Source: Variovorax paradoxus (lineage in GTDB: Bacteria > Pseudomonadota > Gammaproteobacteria > Burkholderiales > Burkholderiaceae_C). From it: a stretch of 64,000 bases of DNA. The notes beneath the pieces are model-generated. The model worked only from the letters and a program-made list of their open reading frames with translations. It ran no database searches and had not been told where the DNA came from. Shown piece by piece: positions 54,263 to 61,622 of this stretch. Position numbers and translations under genes: made by a program. Each line of letters opens with the position of its first letter. Positions within the stretch are counted from its first letter, which is position 1. Location: assembly GCA_016806145.1 (NCBI GenBank), contig CP063167.1, positions 1,732,501 through 1,796,500 of the forward strand, in the 5' to 3' direction.

Positions 54263-54301
54263 TTGCACGATTTCAACAAGTCTTGCACAATAGACGTTGT
54301 T
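54263..54301 (+). promoter_or_regulatory. Promoter and operator candidate of the RelE/ParE-type module
   Basis: TTGCAC occurs twice (54263-54268 and 54283-54288). The first can act as -35 with CACAAT (54286-54291) as -10 at 17-base spacing. AACAAGTCT and AGACGTTGTT around it form an imperfect inverted repeat, possibly an antitoxin site. Confidence 0.5.
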
Positions 54302-54319
54302 TGAATGCAAGGAGGCGCC

Positions 54320-54787
54320 ATGCAAAGCATGACCCTGGAGCAACTCCGCACGGCCTCCGAAGCCGGCGGTGTTTCGAGCGTGACGCTCAAAGGGCAGGGG
54401 GGCGCGTTTCTCGTTCAGATCGCGACGCGCAACGGTGCCGGCGCTGTTTTGGCGAAAGCCCGCAGCACCGAGCCGCGTCGTTTCGGAAATCCGGCCACCG
54501 CATTGAGCGTGCTGCGCGACCTGGGCATCACCGTCGGGCAGTTCGATGCCAGCGAGTGGAATCCGGCCGAGCGCGAACCCGTGGAGCGTTCCACCGACAA
54601 CCGTGCGCAGGCCCTGCGCAAGGCGCACGAAGCCGCGGCCTACAACGAGTGGCTGGCCGCGGAAATCCAGGAGGCCGTCGACGACCCCCGGCCGAGTCTT
54701 TCGCACGATGAAGTGATGGCCCTCATGGAGGCCGACATCGCGGCCCCGACGGCTGCACGAAAGCCCGCCGCGAAGAAACGCGCATGA
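54320..54787 (+). CDS. Probable antitoxin of a RelE/ParE-type module
   Basis: 155 residues from ATG 54320, 4 bases after AAGGAGG. The first 95 residues contain VSSVTLKGQGGAFLVQIATR and TALSVLRDLGITVGQFDASE. The C-terminal half is helical with DPRPSLSHDEVMALMEADIA, a RelB/ParD-like toxin-binding segment found in many antitoxins, and ends in a Lys/Ala tail. It is longer than usual because of the N-terminal domain. ATGA overlap with the toxin gene supports the call. Confidence 0.8.
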   Translation: MQSMTLEQLRTASEAGGVSSVTLKGQGGAFLVQIATRNGAGAVLAKARSTEPRRFGNPATALSVLRDLGITVGQFDASEWNPAEREPVERSTDNRAQALRKAHEAAAYNEWLAAEIQEAVDDPRPSLSHDEVMALMEADIAAPTAARKPAAKKRA

Positions 54788-55080
54788 CGCGGTGCCGCAT
54801 CGAGTGGCGGCCGAAGGCGGTCGACGATCTGCGTGCCATCGTTCGCTACATCGGCAAGGACGACCCCGCGCGGGCACGCAGCTTCGGCCAGGAGTTGCGC
54901 GACAAGACCCTGCCCCTTGCGCAGCACCCTGAACTCGGTCGCAGCGGAAGACCTGGTCTGCCGAGCCACGTGCGCGAGCTGGTCGTGCATCGCAACTACA
55001 TCGTGTTCTATCGCGTGCTGCACGAAGCGCGCATCGTCGAGATCCTGCGCGTCAAGCACGCGGCGCAGCAGACACCTTGA
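54784..55080 (+). CDS. RelE/ParE-family toxin
   Basis: 98 residues. CRIEWRPKAVDDLRAIVRYI, DDPARARSFGQELRDKTLPL, HPELGRSGRPGLPSHVRELV, HRNYIVFYRVLHEARIVEIL. This is the full RelE/ParE fold with the typical GR-G and YRV motifs. ParE-type members poison gyrase and RelE-type members cleave mRNA; the sequence looks closer to ParE. Coupled to the antitoxin by ATGA. Confidence 0.9.
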   Translation: MTRCRIEWRPKAVDDLRAIVRYIGKDDPARARSFGQELRDKTLPLAQHPELGRSGRPGLPSHVRELVVHRNYIVFYRVLHEARIVEILRVKHAAQQTP

Positions 55081-55147
55081 CTGCCGCTTCGAGTCGAATG
55101 TCCTTCGGATCGTGACGAGATCGGGCCCGCCCGAACCCGCTTGATAG

Positions 55148-55168
55148 AATGAGAACGACTATCAATTG
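55148..55168. promoter_or_regulatory. Fur box candidate upstream of the iron operon
   Basis: AATGAGAACGACTATCAATTG closely resembles Fur sites of Burkholderiales (alternating AAT-GAGAA and TATCATT half-sites). It directly abuts a -10-like TAGAAT (55145-55150), so iron-loaded Fur would occlude the promoter of the DUF3649 operon. Confidence 0.65.
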
Positions 55169-55262
55169 CCTCGAACGGCCGCGCGTGCGGGCTCACTGAA
55201 ACGAGGCTGGCATCGGCAAGGCGTCACGCCTGCCGCCGTCATCCATCCCGTCGAAGAAAGCC

Positions 55263-55559
55263 ATGGCCCAGAACGCTGTCCCCGCCCTGCAGATCGTCTC
55301 CCGCATCGGCGCCGCCGTGCTCGGCGGCTATGCGTTCTCATGGGGTTTCGTCGCGCTCGGCATCGGGCTGCTGTTCGCCGCGGGCATGCCGTTCCACGAC
55401 GCCGAGTCGCTCGCCAGCATGCTGGCCTTCCTGGTGTTCCTGGTCGCGTTCCTCTGGGCGTTCTCGGCTGCCAACATCAAGCGCGTGTGGCTGGTGCTGG
55501 CCGGCGGGGGCCTGTCGATGACGGCGGCGGCGTCGCTCGTGCAGCGGGCGCTGCTCTGA
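55263..55559 (+). CDS. DUF3649 family membrane protein (iron uptake associated)
   Basis: 98 residues, three helices. RIGAAVLGGYAFSWGFVALG, AESLASMLAFLVFLVAFLWA, FSAANIKRVWLVLAGGG. Size and motifs fit DUF3649, usually next to PepSY and DUF3325 genes in siderophore or iron loci. First gene of the operon behind the Fur-box candidate. Role likely in inner-membrane iron release or transport; not experimentally defined as far as I know. Confidence 0.85.
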   Translation: MAQNAVPALQIVSRIGAAVLGGYAFSWGFVALGIGLLFAAGMPFHDAESLASMLAFLVFLVAFLWAFSAANIKRVWLVLAGGGLSMTAAASLVQRALL

Positions 55560-55598
55560 CCCGACCCGAATCGAACAATCCCGCGAGGAGAGACTTCC

Positions 55599-57272
55599 GT
55601 GTTCCAGAACTTCCGCCTCTCGATGGCCTGGCTCCACACCTGGTTCGGGCTGGTGCTCGGCTTCGTGCTGATGGTCGTGTTCTTCTTCGGCTCGCTGTCG
55701 GTGTTCGACCGCGAGATCGACCGCTGGGCAATCCCCGAGACGCGCTTCGAGCCGCAGCGCATGCCTTCGTTCGACCAGGTGCTGCTGCCGCTGTTCAAGG
55801 AGGTGAAGCCCGCCCCCGCCAACATCGAGCAGGCGCGCTCGCGCGTGAACGGCCCGATGGCGACGAGCTTCGAGCCCAAGCAGTGGCTGGCCTACACCAC
55901 GCACCGCGACCCGGTGCTGAGCATCTATTCGGGCTTCATCCTGCCCAATGCCAAGGACCCCGAAGACGCGGTCTGGGGCTACGCCACCATCGACCCGCGC
56001 ACCGGCAAGACGCTGTCGGAAGACCGGCTGAAGATCGGCAGCGACTTCTTCTACCCGCTGCACTACAGCCTGCACATCAACTGGCTGAACCTCGGCACCT
56101 GGATCGTCGGCTTCGCGGCGCTGGTGATGCTGATCGCGCTGGTGAGCGGCGTGGTGATGCACCGCAAGATCTTCCGCGAGCTGTTCACCTTCCGCCCGGC
56201 CAAGCACGTGCAGCGCAGCGCGCTCGACCTGCACAACCTCACGGGCGTGGTTGCGCTGCCCTTCCACTTCATCTTCGCGCTGTCGGGGCTGGTGGTGTTC
56301 GCGGGCGTCTACTTTCCCGTGAGCCACACGCAGCTCGAGCCGCTGCACGAACTGCACGAGAAGCTCGAGGCCAAGGAGACCGGCCTGCCGCACGACCGCG
56401 CGGGAACGCCGGGCACGCTGGCTTCGGTCGACGCGATGGTGGCCGAGGCCCAGCGCCGCTGGGCCAGCCGCGGCATGGCGGGCGAGGTGGGCATGCTCAA
56501 CGTGCAGCACGTGAACGATGCCAACGCCTACGTCAGCGTCTACCGCGCGGGCACCGACCGGGTCACGCTCACGGGCGAGGGCATCCACTTCAACGGCGCG
56601 ACCGGCGAAGTGATCCGCGAAGACCCGGCGCCCACGCTGGTCGCGGGCATCAAGGACTTCCTCACTGGCCTGCACCTGCAGCACTTCAGGCACTGGCTGC
56701 TGCGCTGGTTCTACGTGCTGGGCGGGCTGGCCGGCTGCGCGTGCATCGCCACCGGCTTCATCTTCTTCGTCGAGAAGCGCAAGCGCCAGCATGCGAAGCA
56801 GGGCCTGCAGGGCGCGCGCTGGGTCGATGCCATCGCGGTCGCGACGGTGCCGGGCCTGCTGGTCGCGACCTTCTCCATGCTGGTCGCCAACCGCCTGCTG
56901 CCGGCCGAACTGCCGCTGCGCGGCAACTGGGAGATCGGCGTCTTCGCGGGCGCCTGGCTGCTCTCGCTGCTCCATGGCTTGTGGCGCACCGCGCCCACGG
57001 CGCAGGGGCGCCTGGCGCCGGCCTGGGCCGAGCAGTGCTGGGCCGTGGCGCTGCTGGGCGTGACCGCCGTGCTGCTGAACTGGATCAACACCGGCGACCA
57101 CCTGCTGCGCACCATCGGCAGTGGCTACTGGCCGGTGGCGGGCGTCGACCTGTCGGTGCTCGCGGCGGCCTCGCTGGCCGTCGTGGCGGCGCGCATGCTG
57201 CGGCGCCGTGCCGGCGCGACCGCCGTCTCCACCGTGGCCGCTTCGAACGCATCGGCGGTGGCCCGTGTCTGA
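55599..57272 (+). CDS. PepSY-associated TM helix (PiuB-like) iron-related membrane protein
   Basis: 557 residues. Starts MFQNFRLSMAWLHTWFGLVL, the PepSY_TM signature, then FFFGSLSVFDREIDRW. His-rich FYPLHYSLHINWLNLGTW and LDLHNLTGVVALPFHFIFAL sit in or near helices, as in proteins that reduce ferric siderophores in the inner membrane. A PepSY-like periplasmic stretch runs about residues 270-355, and further helices follow. It overlaps the DUF3325 gene by 8 bases. Confidence 0.92.
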   Translation: MFQNFRLSMAWLHTWFGLVLGFVLMVVFFFGSLSVFDREIDRWAIPETRFEPQRMPSFDQVLLPLFKEVKPAPANIEQARSRVNGPMATSFEPKQWLAYTTHRDPVLSIYSGFILPNAKDPEDAVWGYATIDPRTGKTLSEDRLKIGSDFFYPLHYSLHINWLNLGTWIVGFAALVMLIALVSGVVMHRKIFRELFTFRPAKHVQRSALDLHNLTGVVALPFHFIFALSGLVVFAGVYFPVSHTQLEPLHELHEKLEAKETGLPHDRAGTPGTLASVDAMVAEAQRRWASRGMAGEVGMLNVQHVNDANAYVSVYRAGTDRVTLTGEGIHFNGATGEVIREDPAPTLVAGIKDFLTGLHLQHFRHWLLRWFYVLGGLAGCACIATGFIFFVEKRKRQHAKQGLQGARWVDAIAVATVPGLLVATFSMLVANRLLPAELPLRGNWEIGVFAGAWLLSLLHGLWRTAPTAQGRLAPAWAEQCWAVALLGVTAVLLNWINTGDHLLRTIGSGYWPVAGVDLSVLAAASLAVVAARMLRRRAGATAVSTVAASNASAVARV

Positions 57273-57603
57273 GGCCCTGATGCTCGCGGCCGCGCTGGCC
57301 GCCAACCTCGTGGGCGCGGGCCTGTTCGCGCTGTCGATGGACGTGCACTGGGAGCAGGCGCGCCCCGGCACGGCCTATCCGGTGCGCATGGCGCGCGTGC
57401 TGCGCGTGCTGGGCGCGGCCTGCCTGCTCGTGTCGCTGTTGCTGTGCCTGCGCGTCGACCATGTCTCGATGGCCTCGCTGGTCTGGTTCATGGCGCTCGC
57501 GGGGGCCGCGCTCGCCGTGGCCTTCACGCTGAGCTGGCGGCCGCGCTGGCTGGCGCCGCTGGTGGCGTGGATTCCCGCGCGGCCGGCGACGACGTCTCGC
57601 TGA
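57265..57603 (+). CDS. DUF3325 family membrane protein
   Basis: 112 residues from GTG 57265. MLAAALAANLVGAGLFALSM with DVHWEQARP, RVLRVLGAACLLVSLLLCLR, SLVWFMALAGAALAVAFTLS. The short N-terminal Ala-rich helix followed by HWEQ is DUF3325-like. Third gene of the iron operon. The last 80 bases overlap the convergent regulator gene. Confidence 0.85.
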   Translation: MSEALMLAAALAANLVGAGLFALSMDVHWEQARPGTAYPVRMARVLRVLGAACLLVSLLLCLRVDHVSMASLVWFMALAGAALAVAFTLSWRPRWLAPLVAWIPARPATTSR

Positions 57604-58402
57604 GCGGCCCGGCGCGGTCCTCGAAGTACACCACCATGCGCAGGTGGCGGTACTCGTCCACCGTCAGCGCTTCGTGCTCGAAGGCCACGCGCCGCCCCTC
57701 GTCGAGCAGGGCCGAGATGCCGCGCGAGGGCTGCGGATCGCGCGGCGTGTCCCACCAGCGCCGGAAGTCGGGCGACAGCCGCCGCAGCTGATCGACCAGC
57801 GCCAGCATCGCGGGATCGTCGGGCGCGACCGCGAGCTCGCGGCGAAACGCGGCCAGCAGGCGCGGCGCATCCTCCATCCAGTCCGGCAAGCGCCGGCGCA
57901 GCTCGGGATCGGCGAAGGCCAGGCGCAGGAAGTTGCGCTGCGCGGGCTCCCGGCCCGAGAAGCCGAACAACCGGTCGGCCGCGGCATTCCACGCGACCAC
58001 GTCCCAGCGCAGGTTGGTGACGTACGCGGGGCGCGCGACCAGCTCGTCCATCATGCGTTGCACCAGCGGCGGGATGCTCGGCCAGTGATGGGCCTCGGCC
58101 GAGGGCGGCCGCTGCCGCGCGAGCAGGAACAGGTGGCAGCACTCGGCATCGTCGAGCCGCAGGATCTTGCCGATGCGCAGCAGGAAGGCTTCCGAGACAC
58201 CGATCTCGCGGCCCTGCTCGAACCAGGTGTACCAGGTGATGCCCACGCCCGCGAGCGCGGCCACCTCCTCGCGGCGCAGGCCCGGCGTGCGCCGCCGCCC
58301 GCCGCTGGGCAGGCCCACGTCCGCGGGCGCGAGCCGCTCGCGATGGGCGCGCAGGAAGGCCGAGAGTTCGGTGCGCGTGCGGTCGAGCGATCTAGACGCC
58401 AT
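57524..58402 (-). CDS. XRE-type HTH regulator with MmyB-like ligand-binding domain
   Basis: 292 residues. The HTH is RTPGLRREEVAALAGVGITW with YTWFEQGREIGVSEAFLLRI. The C-terminal domain is VARPAYVTNLRWDVVAWNAA and REPAQRNFLRLAFADPELRR, the MmyB pattern often seen in regulators of exporters and redox genes. It is divergent from the DHA2 exporter at 58512, which it probably controls through the palindrome at 58474. The 3' 80 bases overlap the DUF3325 gene; the last 25 residues are Ala/Pro-rich. Confidence 0.9.
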   Translation of the reverse strand: MASRSLDRTRTELSAFLRAHRERLAPADVGLPSGGRRRTPGLRREEVAALAGVGITWYTWFEQGREIGVSEAFLLRIGKILRLDDAECCHLFLLARQRPPSAEAHHWPSIPPLVQRMMDELVARPAYVTNLRWDVVAWNAAADRLFGFSGREPAQRNFLRLAFADPELRRRLPDWMEDAPRLLAAFRRELAVAPDDPAMLALVDQLRRLSPDFRRWWDTPRDPQPSRGISALLDEGRRVAFEHEALTVDEYRHLRMVVYFEDRAGPLSETSSPAARESTPPAAPASAAASSA

Positions 58403-58473
58403 GGCGCGCCGCGCTTCGTATTGCTGCCAGTAATAGCATGAGAGGAAATATTGTCCTGTTGCTGATCCGTTCC

Positions 58474-58500
58474 CAGAATGATCGCTCTTTCATCATTCAG
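58474..58500. promoter_or_regulatory. Inverted repeat, operator candidate between HTH regulator and exporter
   Basis: GAATGAT (58476-58482) and ATCATTC (58492-58498), a perfect 7-bp inverted repeat with 9-base spacer, just upstream of the exporter's ribosome site. Likely bound by the divergent MmyB-like regulator. Confidence 0.5.
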
Positions 58501-58511
58501 GAGTGGCTCGC

Positions 58512-60125
58512 ATGGCTTTCGGTCTCAAACGGCACAACGGCAACAGCGTTGCGACAACGCCGCCGGCGCGCGCGGGCCTGGCCCAATTGGCCGGCCTCGC
58601 CATGCTGGCGCTGCCCACGATGCTGCTGGGGCTCGACGTGACGCTGCTCTACCTCGCGCTGCCGAAGCTGGCCGAGGACCTGCAGCCCAGCGCCACCCAG
58701 GCGCTGTGGATCATGGACGCCTACGGCTTCATGATCGCGGGCTTCCTGGTCACGATGGGCGCGCTGGGCGATGCGATCGGGCGCCGCCGCCTGCTGCTGA
58801 TCGGCGCCGCGGCCTTCGCCGTGACTTCGGTGCTGGCCGCCTTCGCACCGAGCGCCAACCTGCTGATCGCCGCGCGGGCCCTGCTCGGCATCGCGGGCGC
58901 GGCGCTGATGCCCTCCACGCTGGCGCTGATCCGCAACATGTTCCTCGATGCGCGCCAGCGCGCGCTGGCGATCGGCGTGTGGGCCACCATGTTCGCCTTC
59001 GGCATGGCCGCGGGGCCGCTGGTCGGCGGGGTGCTGCTCGCGCACTTCTGGTGGGGCTCGGCCTTCCTGGTGGCCATTCCGGTGGTGCTGCTGCTGTGGA
59101 TCGGCGGGCCGCTGCTGCTGCCCGAATACCGCGCGGCGGAACGCGCGCGCCTCGACCTCGCGAGCGTCGCGCTGTCGCTCGCGGCGATCCTGCCGCTGGT
59201 CTATGTGGTCAAGCAGAGCGCGAAGAGCGGTTGGGGCCTCGCCACCACGCTGGCGCTGCTGCTCGGCATCGCCTGTGCGATCGCGTTCGTGCGGCGCCAG
59301 CGTGCGCTCGCGAATCCGCTGCTCGACATCGGGCTGTTCGCCGACCGCAGCTTCAGCGTCGCGCTCGGCGTGCTGCTGGTCGGGCTGACCGGCGTCGGCG
59401 GCGCGCTGCTGCTGGTGACGCAGTATCTGCAACTCGTGATCGGCCTGCCGCCGGTAACGGCCGGCCTGTGGATGGCGCCGCCCGCGCTCGCGATGCTGGT
59501 GGCCGGCATCGGCGCGCCGCTGGTCGCGCGGCGCGTGCGCCCGGGTTTCGTGATGGCCGCGTCGCTCGCGCTGTCGGCGCTGGGCCATGGCCTGCTCGCG
59601 CTGCTTCCGGTGCTGCCCGCGATGCAGGGCCTGGGCTGGGCGGTGGCCGGCTATTCGCTGATCTACCTGGGATTGGGAACGTTGGCCGCGCTGGGCACCG
59701 ACCTCGTGATCGGCGCGGCGCCGGCCGCCCATGCGGGCTCGGCCTCGGCGCTGTCGGAAACGGTGCAGGAGCTCGGGGTCGCGCTCGGCGTGGCGATCTT
59801 CGGCAGCCTGACGACCGTGGTCTACCGCTCGCGCATCGCCGAGCACCTGCCGCGCGAGCTGCCCGAACAGGCGGCCCGCGCGGTGCAGGAAGGTCTCTGG
59901 ACCGCGACCTCGCTCGCGCAAAGCCTGCCCGCGGGCCTGCTCGACGAGGCCCGGCACGCCTTCGTGGCCGGGCTCGGCGTGTCGTCCGCGGTGGCGGCCG
60001 CGGGGATCGCGGCCCTGGCCGTGGTGTCGGCCGTGGCGCTGCGGCGCATCGCGATCCCCGCGCCGCGCGCGCTCAAGCCTTCGCGGGCGGCAGCGCCAGC
60101 GGCTTCGGCAGCCGGATGCGGATGA
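58512..60125 (+). CDS. DHA2-family MFS multidrug exporter (14 helices)
   Basis: 537 residues from ATG 58512, 7 bases after CAGGAG; GTG 58503 also opens the frame. LDVTLLYLALPKLAEDLQPS, IMDAYGFMIAGFLVTMGALG, DAIGRRRLLLIGAAAFAVTS, and the antiporter motif C-like GIAGAALMPSTLALIRNMF are characteristic of QacA/EmrB-like drug:H+ antiporters. Divergent from the HTH regulator. The C-terminal 53 bases overlap the convergent lipoprotein gene. Confidence 0.93.
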   Translation: MAFGLKRHNGNSVATTPPARAGLAQLAGLAMLALPTMLLGLDVTLLYLALPKLAEDLQPSATQALWIMDAYGFMIAGFLVTMGALGDAIGRRRLLLIGAAAFAVTSVLAAFAPSANLLIAARALLGIAGAALMPSTLALIRNMFLDARQRALAIGVWATMFAFGMAAGPLVGGVLLAHFWWGSAFLVAIPVVLLLWIGGPLLLPEYRAAERARLDLASVALSLAAILPLVYVVKQSAKSGWGLATTLALLLGIACAIAFVRRQRALANPLLDIGLFADRSFSVALGVLLVGLTGVGGALLLVTQYLQLVIGLPPVTAGLWMAPPALAMLVAGIGAPLVARRVRPGFVMAASLALSALGHGLLALLPVLPAMQGLGWAVAGYSLIYLGLGTLAALGTDLVIGAAPAAHAGSASALSETVQELGVALGVAIFGSLTTVVYRSRIAEHLPRELPEQAARAVQEGLWTATSLAQSLPAGLLDEARHAFVAGLGVSSAVAAAGIAALAVVSAVALRRIAIPAPRALKPSRAAAPAASAAGCG

Positions 60126-61602
60126 ACTCGTTGCCGTCCACCTTGTTCGGCAGGCGCGAGGGCGAGCCGCCGGGGTAGTTGTTGTCGTTCACCAGCATCA
60201 GCGTCTGCGCGTCGGCGATCGTCACCACCTCCACGCACTCCATCGGGAAGGCGAAGACGCCGTCGATGGTGGCATCGCCGCCCTGGCCCTTCGGGTCCTT
60301 CAGCGCCATCAGGTCGACGATCTCTTCTTTCTCGAGGTAACCGCCGCTGTCGACCTGCGAGAGATCGATCCTGTAGACGCGCTTGAAGCGCGCCGCGTTG
60401 CGCCAGGTGCCCGAGGCCGGGAACTTGCCGCCTCGCACGTCGCCCGCGCCGCTGTCCTTCTCGACCACGAGGAACTCGGTGTCGTTGATCGCGACCATGT
60501 CGTTGACGCTGTAGACCTCGGTCTCGAGGTTGCCGTCGCCGTTGATGCGCTGGCCGGTGCTCACCTTGTAGGCGTAGACGCGCGGCTCGAAGTTCTGCGA
60601 GGCCAGATCGAACACGCTGATGATGCGGCGCTGCGCGTTGTCGCCGTTGATCTCCTTCTCGTACATCGCGTAGAGCTTGGTGCGGCTGGCGTTGATCGCC
60701 ATGCTTTCCAGGCCGCCCGAACCGCCGAGGTTGGCCACCGAGGCGTTCGACTGGATGTACGGGTTGTTCGGCGTCTGCACCAGCGGATTGGCGCCGATCT
60801 TCGCGAGGTTGGGCATCTGCACCTCGCGCGCGACGAGGCGGCCCTGACGGTCGAACTTCAGCAGGAAGGGGCCGAACTCGTCGCCGATCCAGAAGTTGCC
60901 CTGCGCATCGATCTGCAGCGACTCGGGGTCGATGTCGTAGCCGGTCAGCAGGCGGCCCGAGACGATCGTCGGGTCCACCGCCAGCGTCTGGCCGGCCGGC
61001 GACACCGAGCTGTCCGGATAGTTGACCATGTCGGCCACGGCCGGGTAGCCGAGGTTGCGGTAGGGATCGCTCAGGCGGATGTAGCCCTGCGCGCTGAACG
61101 ACGCGAGCGTCTCGCCGGTCTGGAAGTTCGCCGGGATCACCTGGCCCTTGGCCCAGTCGAACTTCACCGCATAGATGTGCAGCAGGGCGTCGGGCGAGGC
61201 GGCGCGGCCGCCGAAGCCGTTGTCCTGCATCGCGTAGAAGACGCCCTGCATGCCGCTGGGCACCAGCGCCGAGAAGCCCTGCATCGGCTGCTTGCCCTGG
61301 AAGGGCAGGGTGTAGCCGTAGGTGTCCTTGGCGCGCGTGTAGTCGCCGCCCGAGATGAACTGGCCCGAGGTCGGGCCGGCCACGTAGCTGTCGGCCGGCA
61401 GCACGGCGCGGCCGCTCAGCGTCGGTGCCGTGACCTCGGGTTCGGCCACCGGCGCGGGCGCCGGTGCGGGAGCCGGGGCCGGCGCGGGTGCCGGCACGAA
61501 GGGGAAGCCGCCACTGCTTCCGCCGCCGCCGCAACCGGCCAGCAGCGCGCCGCCCGCGCCGAGCAGCAGGCCGCGGCGCTGGATGTTGTTCTTCGATGTC
61601 AT
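60073..61602 (-). CDS. Phytase-like esterase lipoprotein (esterase-like activity of phytase family)
   Basis: 509 residues from ATG 61602. N-terminal QRRGLLLGAGGALLAGCGG carries both a twin-Arg pair (Arg9-Arg10) and a lipobox Cys24, so it may be a Tat-exported lipoprotein. An (Ala-Pro)n linker follows. The beta-propeller domain shows VFYAMQDNGFGGRAASPDAL, DPESLQIDAQGNFWIGDEFG, SGGLESMAINASRTKLYAMY, typical of the esterase-phytase family; it probably hydrolyses phosphoesters outside the cytoplasm. It lies 20 bases after the metallophosphoesterase gene, in the same direction. Confidence 0.9.
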   Translation of the reverse strand: MTSKNNIQRRGLLLGAGGALLAGCGGGGSSGGFPFVPAPAPAPAPAPAPAPVAEPEVTAPTLSGRAVLPADSYVAGPTSGQFISGGDYTRAKDTYGYTLPFQGKQPMQGFSALVPSGMQGVFYAMQDNGFGGRAASPDALLHIYAVKFDWAKGQVIPANFQTGETLASFSAQGYIRLSDPYRNLGYPAVADMVNYPDSSVSPAGQTLAVDPTIVSGRLLTGYDIDPESLQIDAQGNFWIGDEFGPFLLKFDRQGRLVAREVQMPNLAKIGANPLVQTPNNPYIQSNASVANLGGSGGLESMAINASRTKLYAMYEKEINGDNAQRRIISVFDLASQNFEPRVYAYKVSTGQRINGDGNLETEVYSVNDMVAINDTEFLVVEKDSGAGDVRGGKFPASGTWRNAARFKRVYRIDLSQVDSGGYLEKEEIVDLMALKDPKGQGGDATIDGVFAFPMECVEVVTIADAQTLMLVNDNNYPGGSPSRLPNKVDGNEFIRIRLPKPLALPPAKA

Positions 61603-61622
61603 GTCTGGGTCTTCGCTGCGAT

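Noticed and set aside
61480..61500. Ala-Pro repeat as a TonB-like energy-coupling segment
   Set aside because: It directly follows a lipobox and precedes a phytase-like propeller, so it is a simple spacer; there is no TonB C-terminal domain.
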